A stretch of 64,000 nt of DNA from Phoronis australis (Eukaryota; Phoronida; Phoronidae), in NCBI GenBank assembly GCA_002633005.1, contig NMRA01000034.1, positions 67,406 through 131,405 on the forward strand, read 5' to 3'. The position numbers and the translations under genes were made by a program. The notes under the pieces were generated by a model that worked only from the letters and a program-made list of their open reading frames with translations, did not search any database and was not told the origin of the DNA. This document shows, one piece after another, positions 43,401 to 55,596 of this stretch. Numbering within the stretch: the first letter of the stretch is position 1; each line of letters starts with the position of its first letter.

Positions 43401-46400
43401 TAAAAAATACTGGAACAGTCTCGCAACAATTTAACACATCTGAACATTTCTGCAATCAAGGAAACAACTGAAAAAGCCAGCAGATTTCTCCACTAATTAC
43501 AGTGAGAGAAGTAGGAGGAACTGATCAAGTACTCACTTTGTTATCTCTGTGAAGGCGTAGCCATCCACCCAATTCTCTACGTAGGAATGTAGACCGTGGC
43601 CCTGTGACTGAAACTGGCCAAGTCGTAGTCGGTTCTCCATCGTCTTCTGGCGTTGGGTCTTCCTCTCTAGCTCGCTCTACAACGCCAAGAAGCACCAGAG
43701 TGAGGCAAGCAAAGCCAGGCACACACACGTCTCCTCCCCTTCACCTGCACTGGCAGGTATTTCAAAATACAACCATATTTGGGTTTTTATGATCAACAAG
43801 GACAGTTCACGGCCACCCTTACGCTCAAATCAAAAACACAGGAATTTCATTCTACAGTCAACCACTCTCTCATCAATAAGTTGAGAACCTGCGACTATCA
43901 CAATGCACATAAACTTCACACAAGGACCAAGTAGCCTTTTGTACTAAGTGCATGTACAGCTAGGCATTTTAGATTTCGATACAAGTTTACCAATGAGTCC
44001 AATGACAAAAAAGAGCATTGTTTGTCTTAAAAACCAGACTTGGCTCCTTACATCTGCTTTTTTACACAGAGCAATGCATCATTCTCAGCTGCATTTTCAT
44101 GTTTCAACCACATACAAGTAGCTGGCTGACTAAGGAAAGGGGTGATTTAGGGGTATTTACAGTGTCAGAAACCACACAATAGTGTTCGAAGTTGAAAAGT
44201 ACATTTTATTTTCCAGAAGTTTTCGGTCATTTTTTTTCAGAAAATAAGCCATAATGCAGCTTTTGTGAATGATACAGTGCATGCCACAAATATTCAGATA
44301 AAACAACCCATAATTCCAAGTCATGGCCACTGAGTGCAGGCGGAACTCACCATGATGGCCAGCAGTATTTTGTCCTATTATTTCTGGCATGTACGGAAGT
44401 CGACAAAACTGATTGAACGCATGACCAACTGAGAAGACTTGCAAAATGACTCCTTTATACTGAAGTTTTCCACGAGATTTTAATCTCCTTTCATTTTCCG
44501 TGCACAGAAACTACTGTCATTTTCTAGCTTCTCCAAGTTAAGCGGAATAAATAAACCGTTGAAGAAGCACAACAATGCCTCCAGCCCTGAAGGTACAGAC
44601 CTTCTCCAACAATAGCGTTTTCAACATTGCCGTACACCGTGTCTGTGTCTCCTTGTGTTTTTCCAGTAGTTTCTGCTGTGCTGTCACCTGCTTGCTCAAC
44701 TCATCACGCTCATGTTGCAAGGTCAGCACCTGGTGTTGAAGGTCACCGTTTTGCTAGAAGGCAAATGGATGTTGGTCAGTACATGAATCCACTTGCCCAG
44801 TTTTACTCCACGGTCTGTCATGTTATTGGATTTGAAAATCAACAAATCACATCCCACTTTGACGCTGTGAGATGGGTAAATTTTACAGTCCAGTCTTGGA
44901 AAAAGTTTGGCAGTCGCGAGGCCAAACGTATTTCTAGTTTTCCGTGAATGGCATCCAGTGGGAAACGGTCACATAGCAAATAACCGAATGTGCAAACCAA
45001 ACTCACTGTAAATGCATCCAAATTGTGCTTCTGTCAGTATTCTAAACTTCATCGCATAACCTGTTAATGGTGTCTAAGTATTTACCTTGTTCATGACTCC
45101 ACAATTAATAACTACCCCTGTTCAATAATGTTTCCAAACAGCTTGTATATTACTTAGGGCTGTTCCAGAAAAATCTGTGTGGGAGGGGGGAAGGCAACTG
45201 AAATAAAAATTTATGGGTGGTTGCGTTTGATTTAAATTCAAAATGGCTGGTGGTCGTACTTCAAAAAAATAAAAATTTACAGGTCGTTGTTGTTTCATTG
45301 GGCCACAAATGTTTGATGGTGGGTAATTTCAGTAAATTTTATAAACAATCCGCACAGAATCAAAAACTGAAACAAAACCGCAACTTCCAAAAAGCTCCGA
45401 CTTTTTCACTCCCTCCGATCTCCTCATCGGCATGCCTGTAACACCAGTTAACCACAGGTGCTCGAATTTCTCGATGGCTAATAACCATATATAAGAAACA
45501 TGTTTTTTTAGTAATGAATGACGTTAGTGGTGATGGAGGAACAGATTAACTCAAGCGCCTGTGCAGTCAACCACAAGAACAAAAAAAATTACGCCTGTGC
45601 AATCAACCACAAGAACAAAAAAAATTACGGGTGGTTGCATTTCAAACTCATAAAAAATTACGGGTGGTAAGCTGAAGAAATAAATGAAAAATATGGGTGG
45701 TGGGTGCGAAAAAAAGGTGCCTCTCCCCCATACAGATTTTACTAGAACAGCCCTTATTGTCTTGGGATAGTGGCTCTAGCGTTAGCAGTTACGCCCTCTT
45801 TAGGATCTTCCCAAAACCAGCTAAATATCAACTCAAGTTTGTTTGCGAGAAGGTGAACTTAAGAAACCCATTGTTACACACGGAGCTGTTATCAATCATT
45901 ACAGGGCTATTTGGGACGAAGGCGGACAGATTGGGTATTGTTATGTCAGTGTATGTGGGAAGTTACTATAATTGCAAAATTTTGTCATTTATGGGCAAAA
46001 GCTACCCAAGTATCTCAACGAATTGGCTTGGCAAACCAGCAGCAATCACCTCTTGCATGACCTTATTTTGACTCTGGTTTTGACCCGCCTCTCCCCCTTG
46101 CACAAACACAGCCACTTACTTTCTGCATCTCATTCATCTGATTATTCCTTTGCTCCATCCCTGTTGTGGCCTGAATTATCTGCTTCATCTGTGGACTGTT
46201 CAACTCTGTCTACAAACACCAGGCAGCTCGTTCAGTAGTGCAAAACAGTGGACATTAACTGGTCGGTTTCCTCCGCACGGACAACTATCAAACATACGCT
46301 AACCAGTCTGTCAGTTGAAACTTGTTTTCAAAACACTCTGACCCTACCCAGAAATTTAAAGCTGCACTTCCTTTCCATTTATTGTTGATCCGACGTGACA

Positions 46401-49400
46401 TCTAGAAATACGCTACTCGAGCATATGTAACTGAACTTACAGTGGCTATAACCCACATTCTATAACAAAAGCCACACATTTGATTTGGACCACACAATGC
46501 TATAAAATTGGTCCCGACTTGTTCCCTGAAATTAGAAGCGAGTTCTGGGCTGGCAAAGAACTAACACCCGGTTACTTCTAGAGAACATGTTCAGTGCGTA
46601 AAACGACGCTAAGTGACAAACAAACTTGTACAGCCTATGAAGCCCTGAAACCATCTCCAAGGAACAATTCAGACCAATTTCATAATTGTAAGTGGTCTAT
46701 ATCAAAAGTTAACTTCAGTGATAGAAGGGGGCTTTATAGACACTTTAAAAATGTCCTCGCTACAACAGCATCGGTTTCAACAATCATTTGGAACTGAGAT
46801 GACAGCACATGAATGGAAGTGGTCAGTTTTGGAAGGGCTGGCCAATCCTACAATTTTCCGAAACCCGTTTTGACTTATACATGTTCTGGATGTTTTCCAT
46901 GGCAGTAATAAATTTCTCAATGTCAAAGAAATTTTTTCGGGGGAAATTTTGTAGCAATAAGTAACGAAGTTCTCATTTTGGCTTTCCAGACAGAAGGGAA
47001 TACAGTTTTAGAATACGTTGTTTGTAACTGTTCGCAGTTTACAGAGACAGCATCCGCTATGGTACAGGTCATGTGAGTATTGAACAGACGGAGTAGAGCG
47101 TATCTGAACAGCGTACCTGCACATATTTATGACTAGCACCGGTCGAGTGGAAACTGGAATTGGATTGTGAACTTGACAGACAGTGGGGGGATGGAGGCTG
47201 GTAGCCCTGTAACAAAACCATGTCCTGCTTAGGAAAACCGCAGTTAAGTTACTAATGAAAACAGCGTAGACGAGGCAGGTCGCGTGTGGAGCAGGAACAC
47301 ACAATGCACCAGGTGGCACTAACGAGAACCTGGTGCGAACCGTGCGCATGCATTCAGGTACTCACGCGGGACCCTCAAGACACGAATGCCTCTAAGCTGG
47401 TAAATGTTTTTCTCAATCTTTTTAGATAATGAAAAGACGGCCCATTCTTACCCCAACAACCAATTAAATCACAAGGAGTCTGCCACTGTTACTTCGATGT
47501 TGCCATGACAGAGATTGCAGAGAAATACACCGTATTACGTGTGTTTTCATCAACACCAATTGTCATTTCATTCATACAAGTGATGTTGATTTGTTAAAAC
47601 AAACATTGCAGTTTCTATGACAGTGACTGTCAATGCATAACCCGTTCAAGTACGCATACAGCAGTCTCACGGATAGATATAACCACTAGTACATCTTCTT
47701 GAAACTACTGAGATCTTGCGTAAAAGTGCCATGCGTGTCCCTGCTCGGAATGGAAACTGGCCTAGCTGTGGGCGACACAGAAAACGCATTATTCACATGC
47801 ATTTAAGATGCAAAATGTAAAATAAGCAATTCAGTTAATGTCACAACACACTAGAGACAAACAAAATAACATGGAAACTCAAGATAGCAAAGCATACAAG
47901 AGGGTGAGATGTCAAACAATGTTATCAAAAATCCTCAGAAATATGAATACCAGAAAATACTAGTGTTTTCCGTATTCCAGGAACCCAAAGTTTCTCCTGC
48001 AAGACGCAGACGTCAGCAAACATGCCACAGTTGATACTAATTGTAATACAGGAAAACAACAAAATTAATACATTTTTTTCAGATTCTGCGCTGCCGACTC
48101 TCATACGGTCTTTGTGTGTTCCACAAAATGACTTCTCATTCAACTCTGCTTCCAACGTTCAAAATGAACTCATTGATCTTAAAAAAAAAAAATCCTTTCA
48201 ATTGCTCTCCGCGTCAGCCCTGTTTCTAAATCCTCGATATTTGTTCTGGGCCCTATAACTGCTAGTGCTTGGGACTAACTATAACTTTTTGTTCCATGCA
48301 ATACTAGTCAACTATGACACTTTCTCAACCTTCTACCAGGGCTTGGAATGACCAATGACGAAAAACGCAGAAATTTTTGCGGCCCAAAACATGTGCGCTT
48401 CCCAGACTTGAAATAGTCGATGTAGACCTTTTGCCGACAAAAATCGGGGACTAAACGGTACCACCTCCAGAAGCGTGCGTCTGCGTCTTTTTAACTCGTC
48501 CGTCCCATCCTACCTCCACACATTTTTGGCTGCAAAGCCGTAGTATTCGTCACCGCGGTTTACAATCACACAAGATGCCATTCAAGAATCCACCACGCTA
48601 TCCCAGATGCCCCGGCAATGTTGACAATTTACGTACCTCCGAAACATAAAGAGCAACTTCCGCTTTTCGAGGTGAAAGTCGTCGGCAATGCCGCGTTATG
48701 AAAGGAATTTGCCACGGAAATTTTACATCAAATCCGATTTTTTTATGCGGAAATATAATAATATACGTGGACAGAATATTTGAAAAAAGCGGAAATCCGC
48801 GTTTCCGCGGAAAATTTCAAGCCTTGTTCTACACCACGCAGAACAAACTTTGGAATTCCTAGAGTAAGAAAAACACCATAAGTTACAAGTGAATCCATCC
48901 CGGTACTCATAGTTCAGAATATTTATGCTAAATTTTTTGGTTAACTCGGTAAAGCAGTGCAAGTACAGTCACGTACACTTATCAAGTGCTTATCATTCAA
49001 ACGACAGATCTATATTAGAATGTTAAGACGTGAAAAGGAAATAAAAAGATGAACCAAAACCCAGAAAAACTGAAATGCACAACTAAGGCACAGTCACTCT
49101 TCGATACATGTCACACCTGCCCACTGCTTTTCAAAAATGCATAAACAACAATTAATATATGTTAACTTAATTTCCTTCTTTACTGGCTAAGCATAATCCA
49201 TCTCACCCACAAGTTTGCACGTAATTCTGTGCATACACCCATCATCAAACGTTATATAGATCTTATTAACATGTCAGGTAGTTAGCCAAGTATGTCAAAA
49301 CTGAGACCAGTAAACATGGATCTGCGCCCTCTGCTGGGAAGGTCAGCATTAGTTACTTAACGTCATTACGATGCCTCCCCAGTCAGAAGGGATTCGAATC

Positions 49401-52400
49401 GGCTAGTCCCTACTGGGATCTAGTCTAGGGAAGAAATGAAAGTAATTATTGGTGTAGACTGGGTGCATGAATTGGTTCATCATAGCCGGTAACTGTGTAT
49501 GCAGAGCCTGGTCTATCAGTTTTACCCCAGCTCATCATAGCCGGTCACAGTGTAAGTGGAACATGGTCTGACAATTTTACCCCAGCTCATCATAGCCAGT
49601 CACTGTGTGTATGCGGAGCCTGGTCTATCAGTTTTACCCCAGCTCATCATAGCCAGTCACAGTGTAAGTGGAACATGGTCTGACAATTTTACCCCAGCTC
49701 ATCATAGCCGTCACTGTATATGCGGAACATGGTCTGTCATTTTTACCCCTGCCCAGAAACCCCTTCACATCCAAGTAAAGAAACGAGTTAAGACCAAAAC
49801 ACTCAAGTTTACAGCAGTGATGTATATGAAAAATCAGATTCTTTGATGGAATACAGGCTTCTTGCAACTATCAAGCTACATCGAAATAAGACATTTAATC
49901 ATTAGGACCAAAGATTTCAAACTCCAACTCCAATTCGCATGGCCTACATCATTAAGATAAAAGCAGAGTCTGAGGTTCCACACAAAGAACATTATTGGAT
50001 ATGACATGTAATCAATCAGCTCCAGGGAGCATAACATGGAGTGTGAGATTGAGCTAGAACAGAATCTTAGATCTTAACGTCAGATGTCGATGCTGCAGGA
50101 TTGAAAACATAGGTGTAACAATTAATATAGACAGACACACAAGCCATCAAACCAGTAACAGCCCACAGATACACCAGGATTGGCCATCTATCTACCTGAT
50201 TCAAAGGTATTGGTGACTTGCACATAGCGCCTCCAGCGGCCCGTCGTGGACTGGTCCCCGTCTGCAACACAATGGCGTGTACGATAAATGTATGTCTGCA
50301 TGCACCTTGTGTGAATGCAATGATTAGGCAAAAAAGCAGAATTGTTTCTCGTCTGAAATTCTGAGAATCGGCAATTAATTTCAGTTATACATTTTTTAAG
50401 TAACCCGATACAAGTAGAAGTGGTATGGCAATTTTTTCTCAGCTTCAGAGTCCAGCAACATGATTGGATGTACTCCAGTTAACAGATGAGACTAACCATA
50501 ACTAGGAACTACACTACTTGGCTTTGGAAACGCAAAGGGATGATTGTTGCCAAGTTTGCAGGCCACTCAGCAAATTCCTTTGTTAGACATTATTGCGTAA
50601 GTTTTGGAAAACCACCTTTTGCTAAGAATGATGCTGGCTGGCACTTTTTTCTCTAATGAGAGGTACAGGTTTCAAAATGGGTCGGGTGCAGATCAGATTC
50701 AGTTATGCTGCTTTTAAGCCATACAGTTAAGATAACTGCTGCTCTGCACTCCAACAATAATTGGTGTCCTGACATGCTGCATGAGGTATTTGTCTCACAC
50801 AAGAGTGCGCAGTCGGATATTCTCATTGTTCCATAAGATACATGTGTCACATAAGAGGGCGCCATGGAACATTTTACCTCCAGCCGATAAGCGCACCAGT
50901 GCAAGCTCAGCTCCATGGAAATGACAAAATGAACTTAACTAGCATGAGTGCGCGTCACCTCAGATCACGACAGAATCGTCTGTACTGTTCAACCACAATA
51001 CAACTGTGGCTGCAGGGACCTTTCTAACACATTCGTTGCACCCAAGTTTGCATCAGCCACGCCAAATTGCACACGGCACATTTGGCTAGGGACTAGTGGA
51101 ATGGACCATTATCAGGAAGAAAATGTTATAAACGAATCTGGCAACAATACAGTGCAACTCTATTCATTTGGGCTAATGTTAAGAGCTACGCTGCTTCTTT
51201 TAAACGATAACCCAGCCACGCTTTAAGTAAGAAAACTGCAGGTTACAGTTATTCATTTCCGAATTCTCCAAGAATGGAGACGATAACACTACACAGCATA
51301 CCTTGAAGTATTCACTGATCTTTTTGCCATTGTCACCTCGCACTGACTTTCCAGGTCCTACAAAAATAGAAAATGAGAATATGGACAAAAGTTACTGCGC
51401 AAACCTTATCAAAGAGTATCCTGTCCCTCACAATCCTACAATTTGCACATAATATAGATGCTTGCCAACATATCTTCAGTCTGGTTCAAACATGCTCTTA
51501 CTTGAAATGAACTTGTGATCAATACAAGAACACTTTTTGAGTCATCACGGAAAGAAAATTACCAGAGCTAAGCTTGTTGAGCACACTCGTGTCTTAGATG
51601 AGTTGAGAGTGACATTGTGTGCCTACAGTTGTTAGAAATGTTGATCATCAACTTTGATAGTCTGAGTCATAATGGGCAAGACATGGGGCAAGAATGCATC
51701 CTCAAATTGTACAATTAGTCTGTTGTGTTTGTATTCTACTGAATCCAATTTCTCTCTGATATGATAAACATATATTAGGTTTTTGTGTATTTTTGTTCTC
51801 TTCATTTTCACAATGAATATCGATCAACTGTTACATCGGGTGTCTATGCAAGAGCGTGTGTCTTATCAATGTATGGGAGGAGTCTTAGAAAGCTCTAATC
51901 CACAGAGCGTTCAATATCACTTATTTAAGATTATGCATGGAATTATTGATAAGTCTGTAGTTAGCTAAATAATCACAAAACTATAAGATTTTAACCCAGT
52001 GAAAGTATACATTTCCTGAAATTAGAAAGCTTACAGAATTCAATTTTAACAAACAAGGAAGGTACATCGAATGTAGAAAAACGGTATCAATGGCAAGACC
52101 AAATTTTGTTTAATATAAATTTTCAGTATGAAATCTCAAAAATTCTGTCACAGTTTTCTAAATAAACTTCTTTTTCCATTTTATACAACTTTGGAATTTT
52201 TTCTTGAAAAATCATTGTAAATTGTAAACTATAGTATCTGAAAGTTTCATATGAATTGCCAGCCATTTCTGAAACATGATGTTCTGAAGTGGACCTAATT
52301 TGGACAATTTTCTAGGGTCCTCACTTAACTCAGCAAAATTTATATTTTTTGAAAGCAGAGATTCCGTAGAATTTTATTTTTTGACTATACCAATCTGCCA

Positions 52401-55400
52401 TTAATTTCGTACGATATAAATGTTCAAGATAAAATCTCAAAAGTGATGTTACAGTTTTACAAATTATCGTTTCGTTTTATGCAAATTTAATGATTTTTCA
52501 TAAAAATCATGCAAGTTCTATTTTCGACAGAGCCTCACGCCTATGTGGATCACTCTAAAAACAAAACCTGTCAGCATTTTGAAGAACAGTGCATAAAGCA
52601 TAGCATCTGTAAAGTCTCTGTGAATCCAATATGCCTACTTGGACATTTATCCAGGGTCCCACATAACCTTAAATGAACATTTGGTGCCAACAAACAATGG
52701 AAGAGGCAGGGGACCCAAGACCATGGCCGCAGCAAATTTGACAGTAGACAGCCCATGGGTTTCCCCAATCACATTCTTCTCCTGCAGCAAAACAAGAGTT
52801 CCTCCAACAGCAGCGTGCCTCCCCTGCATTCATAACACTCTGGCAAAGAGATCGTCAAGAAAATCTAGGAATAATCACATTGAATGCACTTGTGCTTCAA
52901 ATCAAGACACTCAGTATAAGCCAAAAGTATTCAGACAAAATGGCTCGGAATCCCCCCCCCCCCCTCCCAGTCAAGACAGCTGGGCTTAAGCCAAACTCCA
53001 CGTCAGAGTAGTCTTCCCTCATGACTGAACAGAAAAGTTGGTCAGGTGGCTAAGCCATTATGTAATTAGAGTTTCACAGCTCTAACGGTTATTACCAGCA
53101 ATTAGTGCAGAGCCGCCNATTTGGTGCCAACAAACAATGGAAGAGGCAGGGGACCCAAGACCATGGCCGCAGCAAATTTGACAGTAGACAGCCCATGGGT
53201 TTCCCCATCACATTCTTCTCCTGCAGCAAAACAAGAGTTCCTCCAACAGCAGCGTGCCTCCCCTACATTCATAACACTCTGACAAAGAGATCGTCAAGAA
53301 AATCTAGGAATAATCACATTGAATGCACTTGTGCTTCAAATCAAGACACTCAGTATAAGCCAAAAGTATTCAGACAAAATGGCTCGGAATCCCCCCCCCC
53401 CCCTCCCAGTCAAGACAGCTGGGCTTAAGCCAAACTCCACGTCAGAGTAGTCTTCCCTCATGACTGAACAGAAAAGTTGGTCAGGTGGCTAAGCCATTAT
53501 GTAATTAGAGTTTCACAGCTCTAACGGTTATTACCAGCAATTAGTGCAGAGCCGCCATGATGGGGAAACTGATATTCTGTCTGATTACTTTTGGCTTGTA
53601 GTGTACAACCCATCGGACTCACCACTGTTGTCTCCCTGAGGGTCTACAGGGGCTTTCCTTTTTCTCTTGCGTTCTGTCGGAGTTTTTGCTTTCTCAGGAG
53701 TCTGCAACACACCCACCCACACACTCATCGCAACAGTTTGACAAAGAACTGCGCTCACACAGTTCAGTCAACCACTTTTTAAAAAGGTAACATAATAAAT
53801 GATAAACCTTCTGTAACCTCTGTTAATTTGTGAAAATTTGCAACCATTTGATAGCATGCTTATAAGTTTTCTGAGCTGAAAATGTCAGTTGATGATTTCA
53901 GTACAAAAATTCAGTTACAAATTTGAAAACAAGCTGATGCTCTATTCCCACAGACGCTCTGTCCACTCCAAACTGATCCCAAAGAATTGTAATTAATTAA
54001 CTTCCAAGACAAAACAGCTATACCACGCTAATAGATTCGTCGCAGACATATATACATCGATTATAATTGGCTACCGTATATTCCCCGTATTTAGGCCCAC
54101 GTGCCTATACATGAAGCTACCTATATCGAGAATTAGGTGCGTGCACTTAATAGATGAAACACTTAACCAAAATCGTCTTGGCAAAAGGCAGATGATACAA
54201 CAAAAGATTGAGCCAATGGGGCACTACTTCAAAAATGGGAGGCAAAACACGGCTGATCAGTCCATGTCACCTTCCATTCTCATGAACACATGGCTGTGTA
54301 CAGTGTTCTCTATGAGACATTTTAGATGTTTTGACACCAGTTTAGAGTACTGATTCTAAGCATTTAAATACAAACCCTCAACAGTACCACACTTGAACTT
54401 TCAAACATGTTCATGAATTTCATAATTGCAAGAGTTTGAAACTTTGGTTACAGAGAACACTGGCGTTAACACGTAATGCCAACTTGTGCCTTGCCAAAGT
54501 TGCCATGTAAATGCAATAGAAGTCCAGTGAATGCCTTTTCACTATCTAAACCATGAATGCCTTTTTGACAACTAAAGCGTTACTACCTACCGGTACGCCT
54601 GTAATCTCTTCCTTGTCACTGTGAGACCCACTGCGGCCACTGAGGTTAGAGTTGTCCTGAGCCACTTCACTACTGTGTACACTGGTCACACTAACGCTCG
54701 AGGACATCTGGGATGTGTGGCTAATCAACTGCAAACCAGTCAAAGCTGTATCATCAACCACATGAAATTAAGTCTCTAAGAAACAATCAGGTGTTTAACA
54801 ATTGCAGACGTGGTCTGACCTACCTTCTAACAATATAGATTGGCATTTATTAGATACCAGATGCTTAATAATTAAGACAAAAACTCCAATAACAAATATT
54901 AATAAAATTGCCTTTATCAATCGTCAACTTCCAAGATCACAAATGTACGGCACGCCACACTAGTATTGAACCCTACGAATTTCTTAAGTTCAGTGCACCT
55001 AATACACACCTTGGTCCAATTGATCACAGGCGATCCTCTACTGGAAACTTGTGCACAGCTGCATGAAAAAATTTCACTGTCTTCCATAAACCCTCTACAC
55101 ACATTTGTGGATTTTGCTTCTTCACTAATGCTATATTTCACTTTACCTTCATTAAAAGTGCCTGCATTACTTATGAGCTCCCCGTTCACACATTTCAATG
55201 AAAATGAAGAGAGACTGTCCATAGGGGGGGCTGCATTAAAAGGTCCCTATTTACGTAAGAAAATATTAAAAATTGAATCGCACTGTTAATGAGAATGTCC
55301 GTTTGTACAGTAAAGGAAGATTATCAGCCCACCCTGCTTAAACAATCCATGACATAGCAGGATTAGGTAGGCTGTAGTGTATATCTGTGCTAATAGTTAC

Positions 55401-55591
55401 TTACAGGTGTACCGCATTTTAAAAACCAGTTTTTGTCACCGAATAACAAATGTCAAACTGGTTCTCAAAATGTTGGACCCCATTAAGTGACTACTCTGTG
55501 CATATCTAGCACATGTACCTACCCGACTTCCTTGAAACCTGGCTTCAAACAACTCAAGTCTTCTGGGATCTATGCTCTGTATATTGTCCAT
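31454..55591 (-). CDS. TLK: Tousled-like serine/threonine kinase, complete
   Basis: TLKs are nuclear kinases that phosphorylate the histone chaperone ASF1 in chromatin assembly and genome stability. Nineteen exons: 55523-55591, 54591-54728, 53623-53701, 51302-51357, 50196-50261, 47117-47206, 46120-46209, 44601-44753, 43537-43676, 42719-42850, 41803-41967, 40586-40667, 39321-39412, 35916-36005, 34119-34288, 33674-33812, 32496-32607, 31826-31933, 31454-31567. They sum to 2085 nt, 694 aa, all in phase (human TLK1 about 766). The start [11 protein letters not shown] matches the conserved MDELHSLDPRR of TLKs. Then come a Ser-rich region, a basic patch (ERKRKRK, about 80), KKISEYFK (about 107-114) and coiled coil about 190-392. 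The kinase runs about 404-672: GKGGFSEV (411-418), Lys433, HYDLKPGN (532-539), DFG (555-557), PPECF. The tail beyond the kinase is much shorter than in vertebrates. Confidence 0.96.
34400..34815 (+). mobile_element. 3' tail of a LINE (CR1/L2-like), 5'-truncated
   Basis: T-rich sequence containing GGACCATAATGGAAATAAGT and ending ATTCTAATAAATTTATTATT with an (ATT)n tail. A GGACC...TGGAAATAAG block followed by a short microsatellite tail is characteristic of CR1/L2-type LINE 3' ends. No reverse transcriptase remains. Lies in a TLK intron. Confidence 0.45.
36459..37050. mobile_element. 592-bp MITE with long TIRs and 11-bp target duplication
   Basis: Ends CTCGCTGGTTCCCT / AGGGAACCAGCGAG. The inverted repeat continues about 60 bp (AGCCAGCACGCAGGTATCA on the left, its complement on the right). 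It is flanked by TATAATAACTG (36448-36458) and TATAATAATTG (37051-37061). A 9-11 bp duplication is most like Mutator-type elements. No transposase inside. Confidence 0.8.
37087..38714. mobile_element. Kolobok-like DNA transposon with TTAA target site
   Basis: Flanked by TTAA at 37083-37086 and 38715-38718. The termini AAGGGGACTGTA and TACAGTTCCCTT are inverted repeats. It carries a THAP-domain remnant at 37380-37500 and further short open frames at 38314-38519. TTAA target sites plus a THAP domain are features of the Kolobok superfamily; piggyBac also uses TTAA but does not usually carry THAP. It is broken and nested in a TLK intron. Confidence 0.65.
37380..37500 (+). pseudogene. broken THAP zinc-finger domain
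   Basis: ATG at 37380 reads [20 protein letters not shown] and then AYHR, matching the THAP start (M-P-x-C-x-A-x-x-C-x-N...F/Y-H-R). After YHR the frame must shift by one base to continue with the expected LPKPWPKAQ; unshifted it stops at TAG after QSSV. The C-x2-H end of the domain is not found. A fossil of the surrounding element, not a working host gene. Confidence 0.7.
38717..38760. repeat. hairpin beside the TTAA element
   Basis: GTGGCCTAAAGCA and TGCTTTAGGCCAC are perfect inverted repeats separated by about 12 bases, starting right at the right-hand TTAA. Confidence 0.7.
38790..39050. repeat. repeat C, TLK intron copy
   Basis: Shares TTTTCCATTTTCCAAAGGGC, ATGACATTTACACAGTA and GGCCATATTGTGTG with 41120-41380, and the last phrase with about 11028-11045 and the 3.9-kb region. 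A diverged dispersed family. Confidence 0.6.
39477..39665. repeat. GA-rich simple repeat near a TLK acceptor
   Basis: About 190 bp of (GA)n-like purine sequence with G clusters on the plus strand. On the TLK sense strand it is a long CU-rich tract ending about 65 nt before the acceptor of exon 39321-39412. Confidence 0.9.
41120..41380. repeat. repeat C, second TLK intron copy
   Basis: Aligns with 38790-39050 through TTTTCCCATTTTTCAAAGGG, TATGACATCTACACAATAC and GTAGGCCATATTATGGGCT. Confidence 0.6.
45157..45753. mobile_element. 597-bp PIF/Harbinger-like MITE
   Basis: Left GGGCTGTTCCAGAAAAATCT and right (reverse complement) GGGCTGTTCTAGTAAAATCT form inverted repeats of about 35 bp. TTA flanks both sides (45154-45156, 45754-45756). 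A 3-bp TWA duplication suits PIF/Harbinger. Inside, a GGGTGGTTGC motif recurs and a 36-bp unit is tandemly duplicated (45557-45628). No transposase. Confidence 0.8.
49478..49751. repeat. 55-bp minisatellite, five units, dimeric order
   Basis: Units start with CATCATAGCC at 49478, 49533, 49588, 49645 and 49700 and end near TTTTACCCCAGCT. Units 1 and 3 share GCCTGGTCTATCAG; units 2 and 4 share GTAAGTGGAACATGGTCTGA; unit 5 is a hybrid. This alternation implies that a dimer was amplified. Intronic in TLK. Confidence 0.93.
52005..52680 (+). repeat. two head-to-tail copies of repeat B
   Basis: Copies at about 52005-52330 and 52355-52680. Both run from a TTTTGA/TTCCTGAAA start to GTCTCTGTGAATCCAATATG-like or GAAAGTTTCATATGAATTGC ends and finish with GGTCC.CA..TAAC. 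Confidence 0.65.
52677..53556. repeat. 440-bp tandem duplication with N at the junction
   Basis: 52677-53117 and 53118-53556 are almost identical (both start ATTTGGTGCCAACAAACAAT and end AGTGCAGAGCCGCC), including a C12 run. The single N at 53118 sits exactly at the junction. Differences are a few substitutions and a one-base indel. Open frames in it are antisense to each other and unconvincing. Confidence 0.92.
54072..54115. repeat. solo terminus resembling the TACCGTATT TIR element
   Basis: TACCGTATATTCCCCGTATT followed by AGGCCCACGTGCCTATAC resembles the left end at 59805. No matching right end found nearby. Confidence 0.4.
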
Positions 55592-55596
55592 TTGGC
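55592..55596 (-). other. TLK: end of TLK 5' UTR in the start-codon exon
   Basis: The acceptor GTTGCAG precedes only five bases (GCCAA) before the ATG at 55589-55591. At least one untranslated exon and the promoter therefore lie upstream, beyond the repeats or outside the window. Confidence 0.7.

Noticed and set aside
49478-49751. CRISPR-like regular repeats
   Set aside because: Units are contiguous with no unique spacers, in a eukaryotic intron; this is a minisatellite.
52639-53428. Two similar open frames of 107-116 codons
   Set aside because: They arise from the 440-bp duplication; low complexity (poly-Pro from a C run), no recognisable domain.
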